Assembly: GCF_036962705.1 (NCBI RefSeq)
Contig: NZ_JBALOQ010000003.1
Location: forward strand, 292,661 to 356,660
DNA: 64,000 nt
Direction: 5' to 3'
From: Ferdinandcohnia sp036962705
GTDB taxonomy: Bacteria > Bacillota > Bacilli > Bacillales > Bacillaceae_L
Made by a program: the position numbers and the translations under genes. The notes below the pieces were generated by a model. That model had not been told where the DNA came from and made no database searches. It saw only the letters and a program-made list of their open reading frames with translations. Position 1 is the first letter of the stretch. Each line of letters starts with the position of its first letter. Below are positions 16,257 to 24,835 of this stretch, piece by piece.

Positions 16257-17033
16257 TTAGAAACGAACGCTTACCTGTCCGATGTGGGCAAATCTTGCAG
16301 TGAATGAATCACCTTCACGTGCTTCTATTGCTGCCGATAATGCACCAGATAAAATAACTTCTCCTGCCCGTAGCGGTATATCAAATTCAGAAAGTTTATT
16401 GGCTAGCCATGCAACACAGTTTGCCGGATTTCCTAATGCTGCCGCACCGACACCTGTGTTCGCTAACTCTCCATTTTTTGAAAGAATCATACCGATTAAC
16501 TCAAGGTCAATATCTTCTATCTTAGTTGGCTTTCCACCTAACACATAAAAACCGGAGGATGCATTATCTGCAACCGTATCAGCGAGCTTAATCTTCCAAT
16601 CTTTTACTCTACTATCTACGATTTCTAATGCAGGAACGATATACTCCGTTGCTTGAAGAACATCAAGCGCAGTCACATTCGGCCCACGTAAATCCTTCTT
16701 TAAAATAAATGCAATTTCCGCTTCCACCTTAGGCTGCAGTACTTTTTCAATCGAAATTTTTCCACCATTTTCAACCACCATGCTATCCAATAAGTGGCCG
16801 TAATCCGGTTCGTCCACCCCTAATAGATTTTGCATCGCTAAAGAGGTTAAACCGATTTTTTTCCCAACAATCTTCTGTCCTTCAGCTACCTTTTTTGTAA
16901 TATTTTCAAGCTGAATATAATAAGCTTCTTTTACTGTTAGCTCTGAATCTACTGACGTTGGCGGTTCAATTCCAACGCGAGTAGATTCTGCTTCAGCCAA
17001 TTGCGAGGCTAATTGTTCGATTTTATTTGTCAA
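16257..17033 (-). CDS. praE: 2-oxopent-4-enoate hydratase
   Basis: Hydratase of 258 residues adding water to 2-hydroxypenta-2,4-dienoate to give 4-hydroxy-2-oxovalerate. The segment MQNLLGVDEPDYGHLLDSMV is of the DmpE/MhpD hydratase type, which separates it from the paralogous decarboxylase at 13351. The two proteins share the whole fold and clearly arose by duplication, as in other meta-cleavage operons. Gene order (dehydrogenase, hydratase, acetaldehyde dehydrogenase, aldolase, decarboxylase, tautomerase) agrees with this assignment. Confidence 0.87.
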   Translation of the reverse strand: MTNKIEQLASQLAEAESTRVGIEPPTSVDSELTVKEAYYIQLENITKKVAEGQKIVGKKIGLTSLAMQNLLGVDEPDYGHLLDSMVVENGGKISIEKVLQPKVEAEIAFILKKDLRGPNVTALDVLQATEYIVPALEIVDSRVKDWKIKLADTVADNASSGFYVLGGKPTKIEDIDLELIGMILSKNGELANTGVGAAALGNPANCVAWLANKLSEFDIPLRAGEVILSGALSAAIEAREGDSFTARFAHIGQVSVRF

Positions 17034-17051
17034 CGGTCTTACTCCCCTTTC

Positions 17052-18515
17052 TTAAAGTTTAATTGTGATATTTGACAGTTCTGAGTAAAAATCAAGACTG
17101 TGCATTCCGCCTGTTCTGCCGATACCACTTTGTTTCATACCTCCAAATGGTGTGCGAAGGTCGCGCAAGAACCACGTATTTACCCAAATAATTCCGGCTT
17201 CGATTTCGTGAGCAACACGGTGAGCACGTCTTAGATCATTCGTCCAAATGGTTGCACTTAATCCATAATGAGTATCATTTGCTTGCATGATGACTTCTTC
17301 TTCCATATCAAAAGGTGTAACAGTTACAACAGGTCCGAAAATTTCTTCTTTAACACAACGAGAATTTCGATCCAACCCAGTTATAATCGTAGGCTCTAAA
17401 TAATAGCCTTTGTCAAAGCCTTCAGGACGATTTCCTCCTGTTACGAAAGTCGCTCCATCATTGCGTGCAATTTCAAGATAGCTATTCACACGGTCATAAT
17501 GTTCTTTGCTGATTAAAGCTCCAACATTCGTATCTTCGTTTTCTGGCTTACCTACTTTCAATGTCTTCACTTTCTCAGAAAACTTGTTTAAGAATTCTTC
17601 ATAGATTGGACGTTCTACATAAATTCTCGAACCACAAAGACAAACTTCACCTTGGTTGATAAAGCTTGATTTAATGGTCGTTTCAATAACCTCATCAAGA
17701 TTGGAATCCGCAAAAATAATATTTGGATTTTTACCACCAAGCTCGAAAGATAATTTTTTCAATGAACTAGATGATGCTCTCATAATCGCCGAGCCTGTTC
17801 CCGGTTCACCGATAAAAGAAATCGCATCAACATCTGGATGCTCAGATATTGCACTTCCTGCAGAATTGGTACCGAATCCATGAACCAAGTTAACGACCCC
17901 GTCCGGAACTCCAGCTTCTTTACAAATTTCCATCAGGACTGTTGCAGTCATCGGTGTCCATTCAGCTGGTTTGATAACCGCGGTATTCCCCATTGCTAGA
18001 CATGGCGCTAATTTCCAAGTAAGCAGTAATAACGGTAGATTCCATGGCTTGATAATTCCTACCACCCCCACAGGACGACGGTGAGTATAGTGCAAAGCTT
18101 TATCATCCTGTAGATTCGCATCCGTATTAACTGAAATCATATAATCAGCAAAGAAATGGAAATTATATGCTGCACGTGGAATATCAACGCTATTTGCTAA
18201 CCAGAATGGTTTTCCAGTATCTAAAGATTCAAGGCGTGCTAGCTCCTCTTTTCTTTCAAGGATTAAATCCCCAATTCGACGAAGAATTTTTGAACGCTCT
18301 TCAACGGTGGTGGTTTTCCACTTTCCTTTTAAAGCTCTTCTGGCAGCAGATACTGCAAAATCGACCTCTTCCTTACCTCCCTCTGCAACAGTTCCCAAAA
18401 TTTCTTCTGTGGCTGGATTGATGTTATTAAATGTTTTTTGATTTTGTGACCCAACAAATTGTCCGTTGATAAAATGCAAACAATTTATCGCTTTAACTCT
18501 TGTTTCTACTTGCAT
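17052..18515 (-). CDS. praB: 2-hydroxymuconate semialdehyde dehydrogenase
   Basis: NAD-dependent aldehyde dehydrogenase of 487 residues, oxidising 2-hydroxymuconate-6-semialdehyde to 2-hydroxymuconate. Visible motifs are the KPAEWTP cofactor segment, FELGGKNPNI with the general-base Glu, and GEVCLCGSR with the nucleophilic Cys. The open frame reaches 18542, but AAGGGAGG lies 9 bases before the ATG at 18515. It is the first gene of the minus-strand operon, facing the divergent decarboxylase gene across a 268-bp regulatory region. Confidence 0.88.
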   Translation of the reverse strand: MQVETRVKAINCLHFINGQFVGSQNQKTFNNINPATEEILGTVAEGGKEEVDFAVSAARRALKGKWKTTTVEERSKILRRIGDLILERKEELARLESLDTGKPFWLANSVDIPRAAYNFHFFADYMISVNTDANLQDDKALHYTHRRPVGVVGIIKPWNLPLLLLTWKLAPCLAMGNTAVIKPAEWTPMTATVLMEICKEAGVPDGVVNLVHGFGTNSAGSAISEHPDVDAISFIGEPGTGSAIMRASSSSLKKLSFELGGKNPNIIFADSNLDEVIETTIKSSFINQGEVCLCGSRIYVERPIYEEFLNKFSEKVKTLKVGKPENEDTNVGALISKEHYDRVNSYLEIARNDGATFVTGGNRPEGFDKGYYLEPTIITGLDRNSRCVKEEIFGPVVTVTPFDMEEEVIMQANDTHYGLSATIWTNDLRRAHRVAHEIEAGIIWVNTWFLRDLRTPFGGMKQSGIGRTGGMHSLDFYSELSNITIKL

Positions 18516-18724
18516 GCTATAATTCCTCCCTTTATTTAACAAAATTTTATGATAATTTATGACTGTATCGTAACCTCTATCAATTTCTTAAACAACACTG
18601 CAGTTTCTCTATGTGGAACAACTTTAAAATTAATTTCATTTTTTTGCAAAAATATTTTTCTAATAACTCTAAATATTTCTATTTTTACCTTTTCAAGCAA
18701 TCACTTCTTTGCTATATTACGTAC

Positions 18725-18744
18725 TATGGACAACGTTTACCATA
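18725..18744. promoter_or_regulatory. Imperfect palindrome in the divergent pra promoter region
   Basis: TATGG-ACAACGTTTA-CCATA is symmetric at 16 of 20 positions. It lies 40 bases before the praH start, between the divergent praB and praH genes, and is a candidate site for a pathway regulator that is not encoded nearby. It also overlaps a weak cre-like core, so CcpA is an alternative. The rest of 18516-18783 is AT-rich. Confidence 0.45.
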
Positions 18745-18783
18745 GAGGAACAATCTCTAGAGCTTAATAAGGAGGAGTAGACA

Positions 18784-19719
18784 ATGTACGATTTCCACAC
18801 ACATTTTATCCCGCCTGATGTCATCACATGGCTAAAGGATAATCAAAAAACAGTAAATGCAAAATGGATTCGAAAAGAAGCAAACAAAGATGAATTTTTA
18901 GTGGTAAATGAAAAATGGGGTTTTGAGCTTAAACAAGCCTTCATTGATAGTCAGCTCTATTTAAACGAACAGGAGAACGCAGGAGTATCCCATTCTGTTG
19001 TTTCACCAATTCCACAGCTTTTCTTATATGATTTTCCTGACGATATTTCATCAGAAATCTCTAACGTATATAATCGTTCTTTAGCCGATTGGACAAAAAC
19101 AGCACCTCAGAAAATCTCAGCTCTTGGAACTGTCCCCCTTACGAACCCAGACAAAGCAGCACAAATTTTATACGACGGAATGAACCTAGGGCTTAAAGGC
19201 GTAATCATCGGTCCAGGCTTACCGGGTCAGATGCTATCTGATGAATTTTTCACTCCATTTTTTGAAGAAGCAAACCGGCTGAATGCCATCATTTTTATCC
19301 ACCCACTTTTAGCAGAAGACCCACGTCTTAATAGAAGAATGATGCCAAACCTAATTGGAGTTCCGTGGGAAACAACGGTTTGTGCGACAGATTTCTTGTT
19401 AAGCGGAATGATTGATCGCTATCCAAATGTAAAAGTGTTATTTGCCCATGGGGGTGGCTTTCTTCCTTATCAAATTGGGAGATTGGATAAAGGATATGAG
19501 CAGTGGAAGCTTGTATCAACAAATCTTCAAGCACCTCCATCCGAGTACTTAAAACGCTTTTGGTATGATACAGTCTTATGGAATCAAGAAAGCCTCGAAT
19601 TCCTATGTAAAACTGTTGGACACGACAGAATCGTTCCAGGTTCAGATTATCCATTTGATCTTTCTGTATGGCCACCAGAGGAAAAGTATCAACAGGGCGC
19701 AGTTTCTTTACTTGGATAA
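18784..19719 (+). CDS. praH: Amidohydrolase-family decarboxylase, likely 5-carboxy-2-hydroxymuconate semialdehyde decarboxylase
   Basis: Metal-dependent decarboxylase of the ACMSD/amidohydrolase family, 311 residues. The N-terminal DFHTH supplies the HxH metal site, and later motifs are FIHPLL, LFAHGGG and PGSDYPFD. Protocatechuate 2,3-cleavage gives a carboxylated semialdehyde that must lose CO2 before the lower pathway can act. PraH does this in Paenibacillus, and this is the only candidate in the cluster. Unlike the reported praBEGFDCAHI order, the gene is divergent from the rest. AAGGAGGAG lies 6 bases before the ATG. A general hydrolase role is the alternative. Confidence 0.8.
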   Translation: MYDFHTHFIPPDVITWLKDNQKTVNAKWIRKEANKDEFLVVNEKWGFELKQAFIDSQLYLNEQENAGVSHSVVSPIPQLFLYDFPDDISSEISNVYNRSLADWTKTAPQKISALGTVPLTNPDKAAQILYDGMNLGLKGVIIGPGLPGQMLSDEFFTPFFEEANRLNAIIFIHPLLAEDPRLNRRMMPNLIGVPWETTVCATDFLLSGMIDRYPNVKVLFAHGGGFLPYQIGRLDKGYEQWKLVSTNLQAPPSEYLKRFWYDTVLWNQESLEFLCKTVGHDRIVPGSDYPFDLSVWPPEEKYQQGAVSLLG

Positions 19720-19727
19720 AATCAAAA

Positions 19728-19755
19728 AGACTGTAGACGAGTTTGTCTACAGTCT
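19728..19755 (-). terminator. Hairpin between praH and the sugar ABC operon
   Basis: Perfect 11-bp stem AGACTGTAGAC / GTCTACAGTCT with a 6-base loop. The T-run lies on the minus-strand side, so it fits termination of the leftward ABC operon better than of praH, although the genes converge here. Confidence 0.75.
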
Positions 19756-19885
19756 GAGGTACAGCATTAATATGTAAGTGATGTGCTAATATTCATGTGT
19801 ACATTAAACACAGTTTTTTCGTAATTAATTTATAAAATCATACATTGTCTTGTTCTTGATTTTAATAGTAGTAAAATCTAGTACG

Positions 19886-20944
19886 CTACGAAGCTCTCTC
19901 TTTTTTCTGCAATAAGACAGCTGCGATTACAATAACACCTTTAAAGGCTTCCCTTAAAAACGGGGGCACACCGAAAAGATTAAGTAAATTATTCATAACG
20001 GCAATAATTAGCATACCGTAAACAGTTCCCAGGATGAAACCTCTTCCTCCCATCATATTGGTTCCACCAACAACTGCTGCAGCGATTGCATCCATTTCCA
20101 TTCCTCTTCCTGCATTAGAATAATCCATGGATCCAATTCGTGAAATCTGGATAATGGCTGCAATCGAAACAAGCAGTCCCATTAGTGCGTATACACGGAG
20201 CTTAACTTTTTCGACATTAATACCGGATAGCTTTGCAGCCCTTTCATTTGATCCCACCGCAATGATGTGTCTTCCAAAGGTTGTTCTTTTTGATACATAG
20301 TAAAGTATATAGGCAATGACCGCCCAATAGACAATTGGCATAATCATGTAATTTCCAATTTTAAAGCTAGCAATCTGTAAAAATTCTACGGGAACAGTAG
20401 GATTATACCCTTGCATAAAATGCTGTGTAACACTTCTAAAGATCATCATTGCGCCTAATGTAGCAATAAATGGAGGAACATTCCCCTTTGTTATACTAAC
20501 TCCAATAAGTGAACCTAAAAGGTACCCTGCTAGTAATACGAATAGAATCGTGATGATAATTGCAGGTACACCTGTTATTCCCATTAATCCTAAGAATCCT
20601 TTGGTACCCGTATCTAGGAGCATCATCGAGAATGCACCTGTAACAACCAAGGTAGATCCTACCGCTAAATCAATACCACCTGTCATAATAACAAACGTCA
20701 TCCCTAAAGCAACGATAGCTGTACCTGCATTATTTCGCAAAATATTAATCCAGTTGTTGATCCATGATTGAAACCATTCCCCAAAAGAATCGTAATCAAA
20801 ACCCAAAACCAACGTTTGTAAAATAATCATAATGATTAATGCAATTGCGATACTGAATAGTGGATCGTTTGACCATTTATATTTAAACCATCCAAAGAAA
20901 TTTTTCTTATTTTTTATTGTTGTTTGTTCTATACTTGGCTTCAT
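19886..20944 (-). CDS. Sugar ABC transporter permease (RbsC type)
   Basis: Integral membrane permease of 352 residues with eight to ten hydrophobic segments. The region GMTFVIMTGGIDLAVGS and the later IAAAVVGGTNMMGGRG loop are hallmarks of the ribose/xylose/galactose permease family. It starts one base after the ATPase gene stops, so the two are coupled. A single permease gene implies a homodimer in the membrane, as for RbsC. The substrate is unknown; the neighbouring Gfo/Idh/MocA dehydrogenase hints at a sugar, inositol or sugar acid. Confidence 0.9.
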   Translation of the reverse strand: MKPSIEQTTIKNKKNFFGWFKYKWSNDPLFSIAIALIIMIILQTLVLGFDYDSFGEWFQSWINNWINILRNNAGTAIVALGMTFVIMTGGIDLAVGSTLVVTGAFSMMLLDTGTKGFLGLMGITGVPAIIITILFVLLAGYLLGSLIGVSITKGNVPPFIATLGAMMIFRSVTQHFMQGYNPTVPVEFLQIASFKIGNYMIMPIVYWAVIAYILYYVSKRTTFGRHIIAVGSNERAAKLSGINVEKVKLRVYALMGLLVSIAAIIQISRIGSMDYSNAGRGMEMDAIAAAVVGGTNMMGGRGFILGTVYGMLIIAVMNNLLNLFGVPPFLREAFKGVIVIAAVLLQKKERAS

Positions 20945-20945
20945 A

Positions 20946-22448
20946 TTAACTTACCTCTCCCTCACTTAAGTCCCCACCCGTAGCAAGACTCATGATGGAA
21001 TGCTCATTCATATCTTCACCAGCGACTTCTCCTTGAATGGTTCCATGGTACATGACGATTGCTCGGTCACAGACGCGAATAATTTCCTGAGCTTCACTGG
21101 AAAGAACAACAACTGCAATGTTTTCTTCAGCAAGTTTCAAGATAATGTCATAAATATCCTCTTTTGCACCTACATCAACGCCTTGGGTAGGATTGTCTAG
21201 GATAAGAAGTTTTGGTTTAGCTGCTAACCATTTTGCTAGGACAACCTTTTGTTGGTTACCTCCTGAGAGACTCGTGATGCCATCAGTAAGCTCTCCCATT
21301 TTTAATCTTAATGCTTTCCTCTGCTCATCAAAAATCTCCTGATGCTTTTTAGTATTAATCGTGCCCCGTTTTGAAAATGTAGGCCATGTAACAATTGAAG
21401 CATTTTCTAAAATGTTCATATCCTTGATAATTGCATTTTCTTTACGATTTCGTGGCAGATACGCAATTCCTTCCTTGATCGCTTTTGTAGCACTCCTTAT
21501 GTTAACCTCTTTCCCATTTAGAATCATATTTCCAGATGAAATCTGACCTGCTCCAAAAATAGATTGGAAAAGCTCACTTCGACCATCTCCTAAAAGTCCT
21601 GTGAAACCTACAATTTCACCCGCTTTAATCGAAAAGCAAATATCCCTAAAGATATGACCTGACGTTAATCCTTCTACACGAAGAATCTCGGTTCCAAGCT
21701 TCTTTTTCCGAATTAATTGCTCTGTTCTTACATCATGTCCCACCATATATCTCGCAAGATCATTTGTCGTCACTTCACTTACATTTCCTTCAGACACCAA
21801 GTTCCCATCACGAAGCACGAGATAACGATTACAAATTTCCATCACTTCATTTAATTTATGTGAGATAAAAATAATACCGACATTATGCTCCTTTAATGTC
21901 CTCATCATCGCAAAGACTCTCTCAATTTCCTGGTCAGTTAAGGATGTGGTCGGTTCGTCCATAATGATGAACGCTGCATTTGCCATCATCGCCCGACATA
22001 TTTCAATGATTTGTTTATAGGAAGCATCTAGGTCACGCACCAATTTATTCGGATCTAGGTCTACGTTCATTTTTTCAAACATTTCTTTTGTTTCTTGATA
22101 CATTTTTTCTAAATCCAGGATACCTCTTTTGGTCTTTAGCTCACGACCAAGGAACATATTTTCATAGATTGGTAAATCATTGATTAAGTTCAGTTCCTGA
22201 TGAATGAAGGCAATTCCTGCATCCTGAGACTGTGCTGGTTTGGCAAATTCCACTTGGTTCCCATCAATATGGATTGAACCAGAATCCATTTGCAATACTC
22301 CACCCAATATGTTCATTAGCGTGGACTTTCCAGCCCCATTTTCTCCAAGCAATGCGCAGATTTCACCGCCTCTTAAGGTAAAAGAAACATCCTTAAGTAC
22401 ATCATTGCTTCCAAAGGATTTTCGAATATGTTTCATCTCAATTATCAT
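20946..22448 (-). CDS. Sugar ABC transporter ATP-binding protein (RbsA/MglA type)
   Basis: Tandem ATPase of 500 residues with two nucleotide-binding domains, energising carbohydrate uptake. The first half has Walker A GENGAGKST near residue 36 and a Walker B in FIIMDEPTTSL. The second half has the degenerate GLLGDGRSEL Walker A region and the intact signature LSGGNQQKV, as is usual for the CUT2 family. It follows the binding-protein gene after a hairpin that may lower its expression relative to the receptor. Confidence 0.92.
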   Translation of the reverse strand: MIIEMKHIRKSFGSNDVLKDVSFTLRGGEICALLGENGAGKSTLMNILGGVLQMDSGSIHIDGNQVEFAKPAQSQDAGIAFIHQELNLINDLPIYENMFLGRELKTKRGILDLEKMYQETKEMFEKMNVDLDPNKLVRDLDASYKQIIEICRAMMANAAFIIMDEPTTSLTDQEIERVFAMMRTLKEHNVGIIFISHKLNEVMEICNRYLVLRDGNLVSEGNVSEVTTNDLARYMVGHDVRTEQLIRKKKLGTEILRVEGLTSGHIFRDICFSIKAGEIVGFTGLLGDGRSELFQSIFGAGQISSGNMILNGKEVNIRSATKAIKEGIAYLPRNRKENAIIKDMNILENASIVTWPTFSKRGTINTKKHQEIFDEQRKALRLKMGELTDGITSLSGGNQQKVVLAKWLAAKPKLLILDNPTQGVDVGAKEDIYDIILKLAEENIAVVVLSSEAQEIIRVCDRAIVMYHGTIQGEVAGEDMNEHSIMSLATGGDLSEGEVS

Positions 22449-22489
22449 GTCATCACTTCCAAACCGTTAAAATCAATACAACACTCAAA

Positions 22490-22531
22490 AAAAAATAAAA
22501 GAGATAGGCTATAGCAGGATAGCCATAGCCT
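22490..22531 (-). terminator. Attenuator-like hairpin between binding protein and ATPase genes
   Basis: Read leftward, AGGCTAT / ATAGCCT forms a stem followed by a T-rich run at 22490-22500. Such a partial terminator would yield more binding protein than membrane components. Confidence 0.7.
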
Positions 22532-22554
22532 CATGATTAACGAGCTCTATTTTT

Positions 22555-23538
22555 TTAATAAGGTGAACCCTCGTCAAGGAATTCTTTATTATTCTCTCTG
22601 TCAACAATTGTTGTAGGAATAATGGTTTCCTTTTCAACATCTTCACCCTTTAAAACTTTAAGTGCCACATCAACAGCATCCTTAACCATAGCTGGACTGT
22701 ATAGTGCAGATTGAATCCAAATATCTTCATTCTCTGGCATCATCTTAAAATATTCCTGCATTCCACCGCCACCGGTTACTACTTTTATATCTTTTCTCCC
22801 TGCTTCATTGATTGCCTGTAATACACCAATAGAGGTTTCATCATCCATGGAATAGACAGCATCAATTTTATCAAGGCTTGTTAAAATATCCGCAAAATCC
22901 TTCAAACCATCCTCTCTTGTAAACTGAGTTGCATAAGTGTGAAGTTTAATGTCTGGAGCGATATCTTCGATTGTTTCAACAAATCCCTTTTTACGCAGCT
23001 CTGAAACTGAGCCTGCAGTTGGAACCTCTAAAATAACGACATTACCTTCTTTACCGACTTTTTCAACGACGTATTTTGCACCTTGAACGCCCATATCCTC
23101 GTTGTCTCCTGCTACACGATAAACATCTTCAGCATCAATGACAATGTCAAAGTTAACAATTTTGATTCCTTCATCTAATGCACGTTGAATAGGTACTTCC
23201 ATACCTTCCCATTGTGGGAACGCTACAATAGCTTCTGCACCCCAGGTCATTAAATCATCTAATTGTGAGGTCATCTCAGCTGCATTACTACTTGTTTGAA
23301 TTTGGTACTCAATCTCACCGGAAAGTTCCTTAGCACGAGCTTCCGCATGGTAAGCAACTGCAGCAACCCATCCATGCGTTACAGCTGGAGCTAAAATACC
23401 AACCTTGTACTTTTTACCTGAACCTTCTCCAGAATCACCATTTGTTTTGTCTCCTGTTTGTTCAGAATCACTACACGCACTCAGGACAGGAATTAAAAGT
23501 AAAACCAATAACGATAATAAACGTAAAGCTTTTTTCAT
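22555..23538 (-). CDS. Sugar-binding lipoprotein of the ABC transporter (RbsB-like)
   Basis: Extracellular solute receptor of 327 residues. A lipoprotein signal peptide ends in the lipobox LSAC at about residues 19-22, followed by a Gly/Ser/Asp-rich linker and a periplasmic-binding-protein type 1 fold (Peripla_BP_4). It is the first gene of the binding protein, ATPase, permease operon. Its upstream region holds a cre site and an operator resembling those before the LacI gene, so control by both CcpA and the adjacent LacI regulator is likely. Confidence 0.9.
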   Translation of the reverse strand: MKKALRLLSLLVLLLIPVLSACSDSEQTGDKTNGDSGEGSGKKYKVGILAPAVTHGWVAAVAYHAEARAKELSGEIEYQIQTSSNAAEMTSQLDDLMTWGAEAIVAFPQWEGMEVPIQRALDEGIKIVNFDIVIDAEDVYRVAGDNEDMGVQGAKYVVEKVGKEGNVVILEVPTAGSVSELRKKGFVETIEDIAPDIKLHTYATQFTREDGLKDFADILTSLDKIDAVYSMDDETSIGVLQAINEAGRKDIKVVTGGGGMQEYFKMMPENEDIWIQSALYSPAMVKDAVDVALKVLKGEDVEKETIIPTTIVDRENNKEFLDEGSPY

Positions 23539-23622
23539 AAAAAATAACCCCCTCGTTTTTAACTAGTTATCTATTACAAAATAGAATTGAAACCAAATAA
23601 CCATAAAAATTTCCTACTAGTA

Positions 23623-23636
23623 TATAAGCGCTTTCA
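23623..23636. promoter_or_regulatory. cre-like site of the sugar ABC operon
   Basis: TATAAGCGCTTTCA matches TGWAANCGNTNWCA at all fixed positions except the second. It lies 85 bases before the binding-protein start. Confidence 0.6.
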
Positions 23637-23653
23637 TCTAGGAGTTTAGTAAA

Positions 23654-23667
23654 TGTAATCCGTTACA
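23654..23667. promoter_or_regulatory. Candidate LacI-family operator of the sugar ABC operon
   Basis: TGTAATCCGTTACA, set in the wider palindrome AAATGTAA-N4-TTACATTT (23651-23670), is the exact reverse complement of the site at 25979 and shares its half-sites with the perfect palindrome at 25860. Confidence 0.75.
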
Positions 23668-23777
23668 TTTATAGTATAAGATAAACAATATTCAGTCAAT
23701 TGATTTTAGGTATTAATTATCATTTTCTCCAAAATTGGTATAATCTAAATTTCTCACACATTTTACATATATGAAAC

Positions 23778-24785
23778 TTATGAGCCAAGTATTTTCTCGA
23801 TTACTCTAAGAGTAGCAATTGCCTGCTCACCTGTAACAGGGGGCATTACGTCTTGAATGATTGAATCAATAAATGCATCGATCACTCCCGTATTTGTTTG
23901 GTTATCATTGGTCTGAATAGCCCCCAACTTATACTTCTTAATAGAGCCATCTTTCTTTTCCACCACCAGCGGTACATCAGGGTCATGATGGATTTTCAAG
24001 ATTCCTTTTTGACAATAGATGATCGTTGAATTATCTTCCGATCCGTAATATGTCCACGAAAACGAGGCCGTTCCTAAACGCCCTTTCCTCGTCTTTAGTG
24101 CACATACAACGTTGTCGCAAACCTCAATTGGCACTCCGTTTTCATCAACTTTATCCAAAGCGCCATAGAAGGAATGAACGTCTTCAATTTCGTCATCTAA
24201 TAGGTAATGGATTAAATCAATTTTATGAATTCCTAAATCACCAGCAACACCTGAGTGAGAACGTTCTTTTTTAAAAAACCAAGTAGACCTTGATTTGTTT
24301 ACACCCCAGCTCTCGGGTCCTTGATGACCAAAGGTTGTTTTGAAGGTTAAAACCTCACCTAATTCTTTCTTATCTAAAATTTCTTTCGCTTTTTGGTGGG
24401 CTTTAGTAAATCGTTGGTTATGATCAACCATTAATTTCATTCCAGATTTACGTTCAGCTTCAAGGATTTTCTCAGCATATTTTACACTAATAGCTAATGG
24501 TTTTTCGCATAATACATGCTTCCCACTTAATAATGCTTTAGATGTGTGAATATGATGGGCATCGTTAGAAGAACAATCGCTAATTGCGACAATGGATGGA
24601 TCATTGAGTAGTTCCTCAATCGTTTTAACAGCCCGCCCACCAAATTCATTGGCTAGGCTTTCAGCTCTTTCAAGGTTACGGTCAAAAAAGATGATTTCCT
24701 CAACATGTGGATTAGCTTGATACTCTGGGGCATGTCTGAATCTAGCGATCGAACCACAACCAATAATCCCTACTTTCATACCCAC
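23778..24785 (-). CDS. Gfo/Idh/MocA family NAD(P)-dependent oxidoreductase
   Basis: Cytoplasmic dehydrogenase of 335 residues acting on a sugar, cyclitol or derivative. The N-terminal GIIGCGSIARFRH is the Rossmann dinucleotide loop, and CEKPLAIS near residue 95 carries the family's conserved EKP motif. GDLGIHKIDL near residue 178 fits the C-terminal catalytic region. The start is a GTG at 24785, 8 bases after GGGGAGG; an ATG two codons later is possible. It lies 50 bases downstream of the LacI gene and is probably cotranscribed with it, suggesting that it processes the sugar imported by the ABC system. Confidence 0.85.
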   Translation of the reverse strand: MGMKVGIIGCGSIARFRHAPEYQANPHVEEIIFFDRNLERAESLANEFGGRAVKTIEELLNDPSIVAISDCSSNDAHHIHTSKALLSGKHVLCEKPLAISVKYAEKILEAERKSGMKLMVDHNQRFTKAHQKAKEILDKKELGEVLTFKTTFGHQGPESWGVNKSRSTWFFKKERSHSGVAGDLGIHKIDLIHYLLDDEIEDVHSFYGALDKVDENGVPIEVCDNVVCALKTRKGRLGTASFSWTYYGSEDNSTIIYCQKGILKIHHDPDVPLVVEKKDGSIKKYKLGAIQTNDNQTNTGVIDAFIDSIIQDVMPPVTGEQAIATLRVIEKILGS

Positions 24786-24835
24786 GAATGAAACCTCCCC
24801 TTTCCGTTTTTTATTTTCACTTCATTTGAAAAAAA

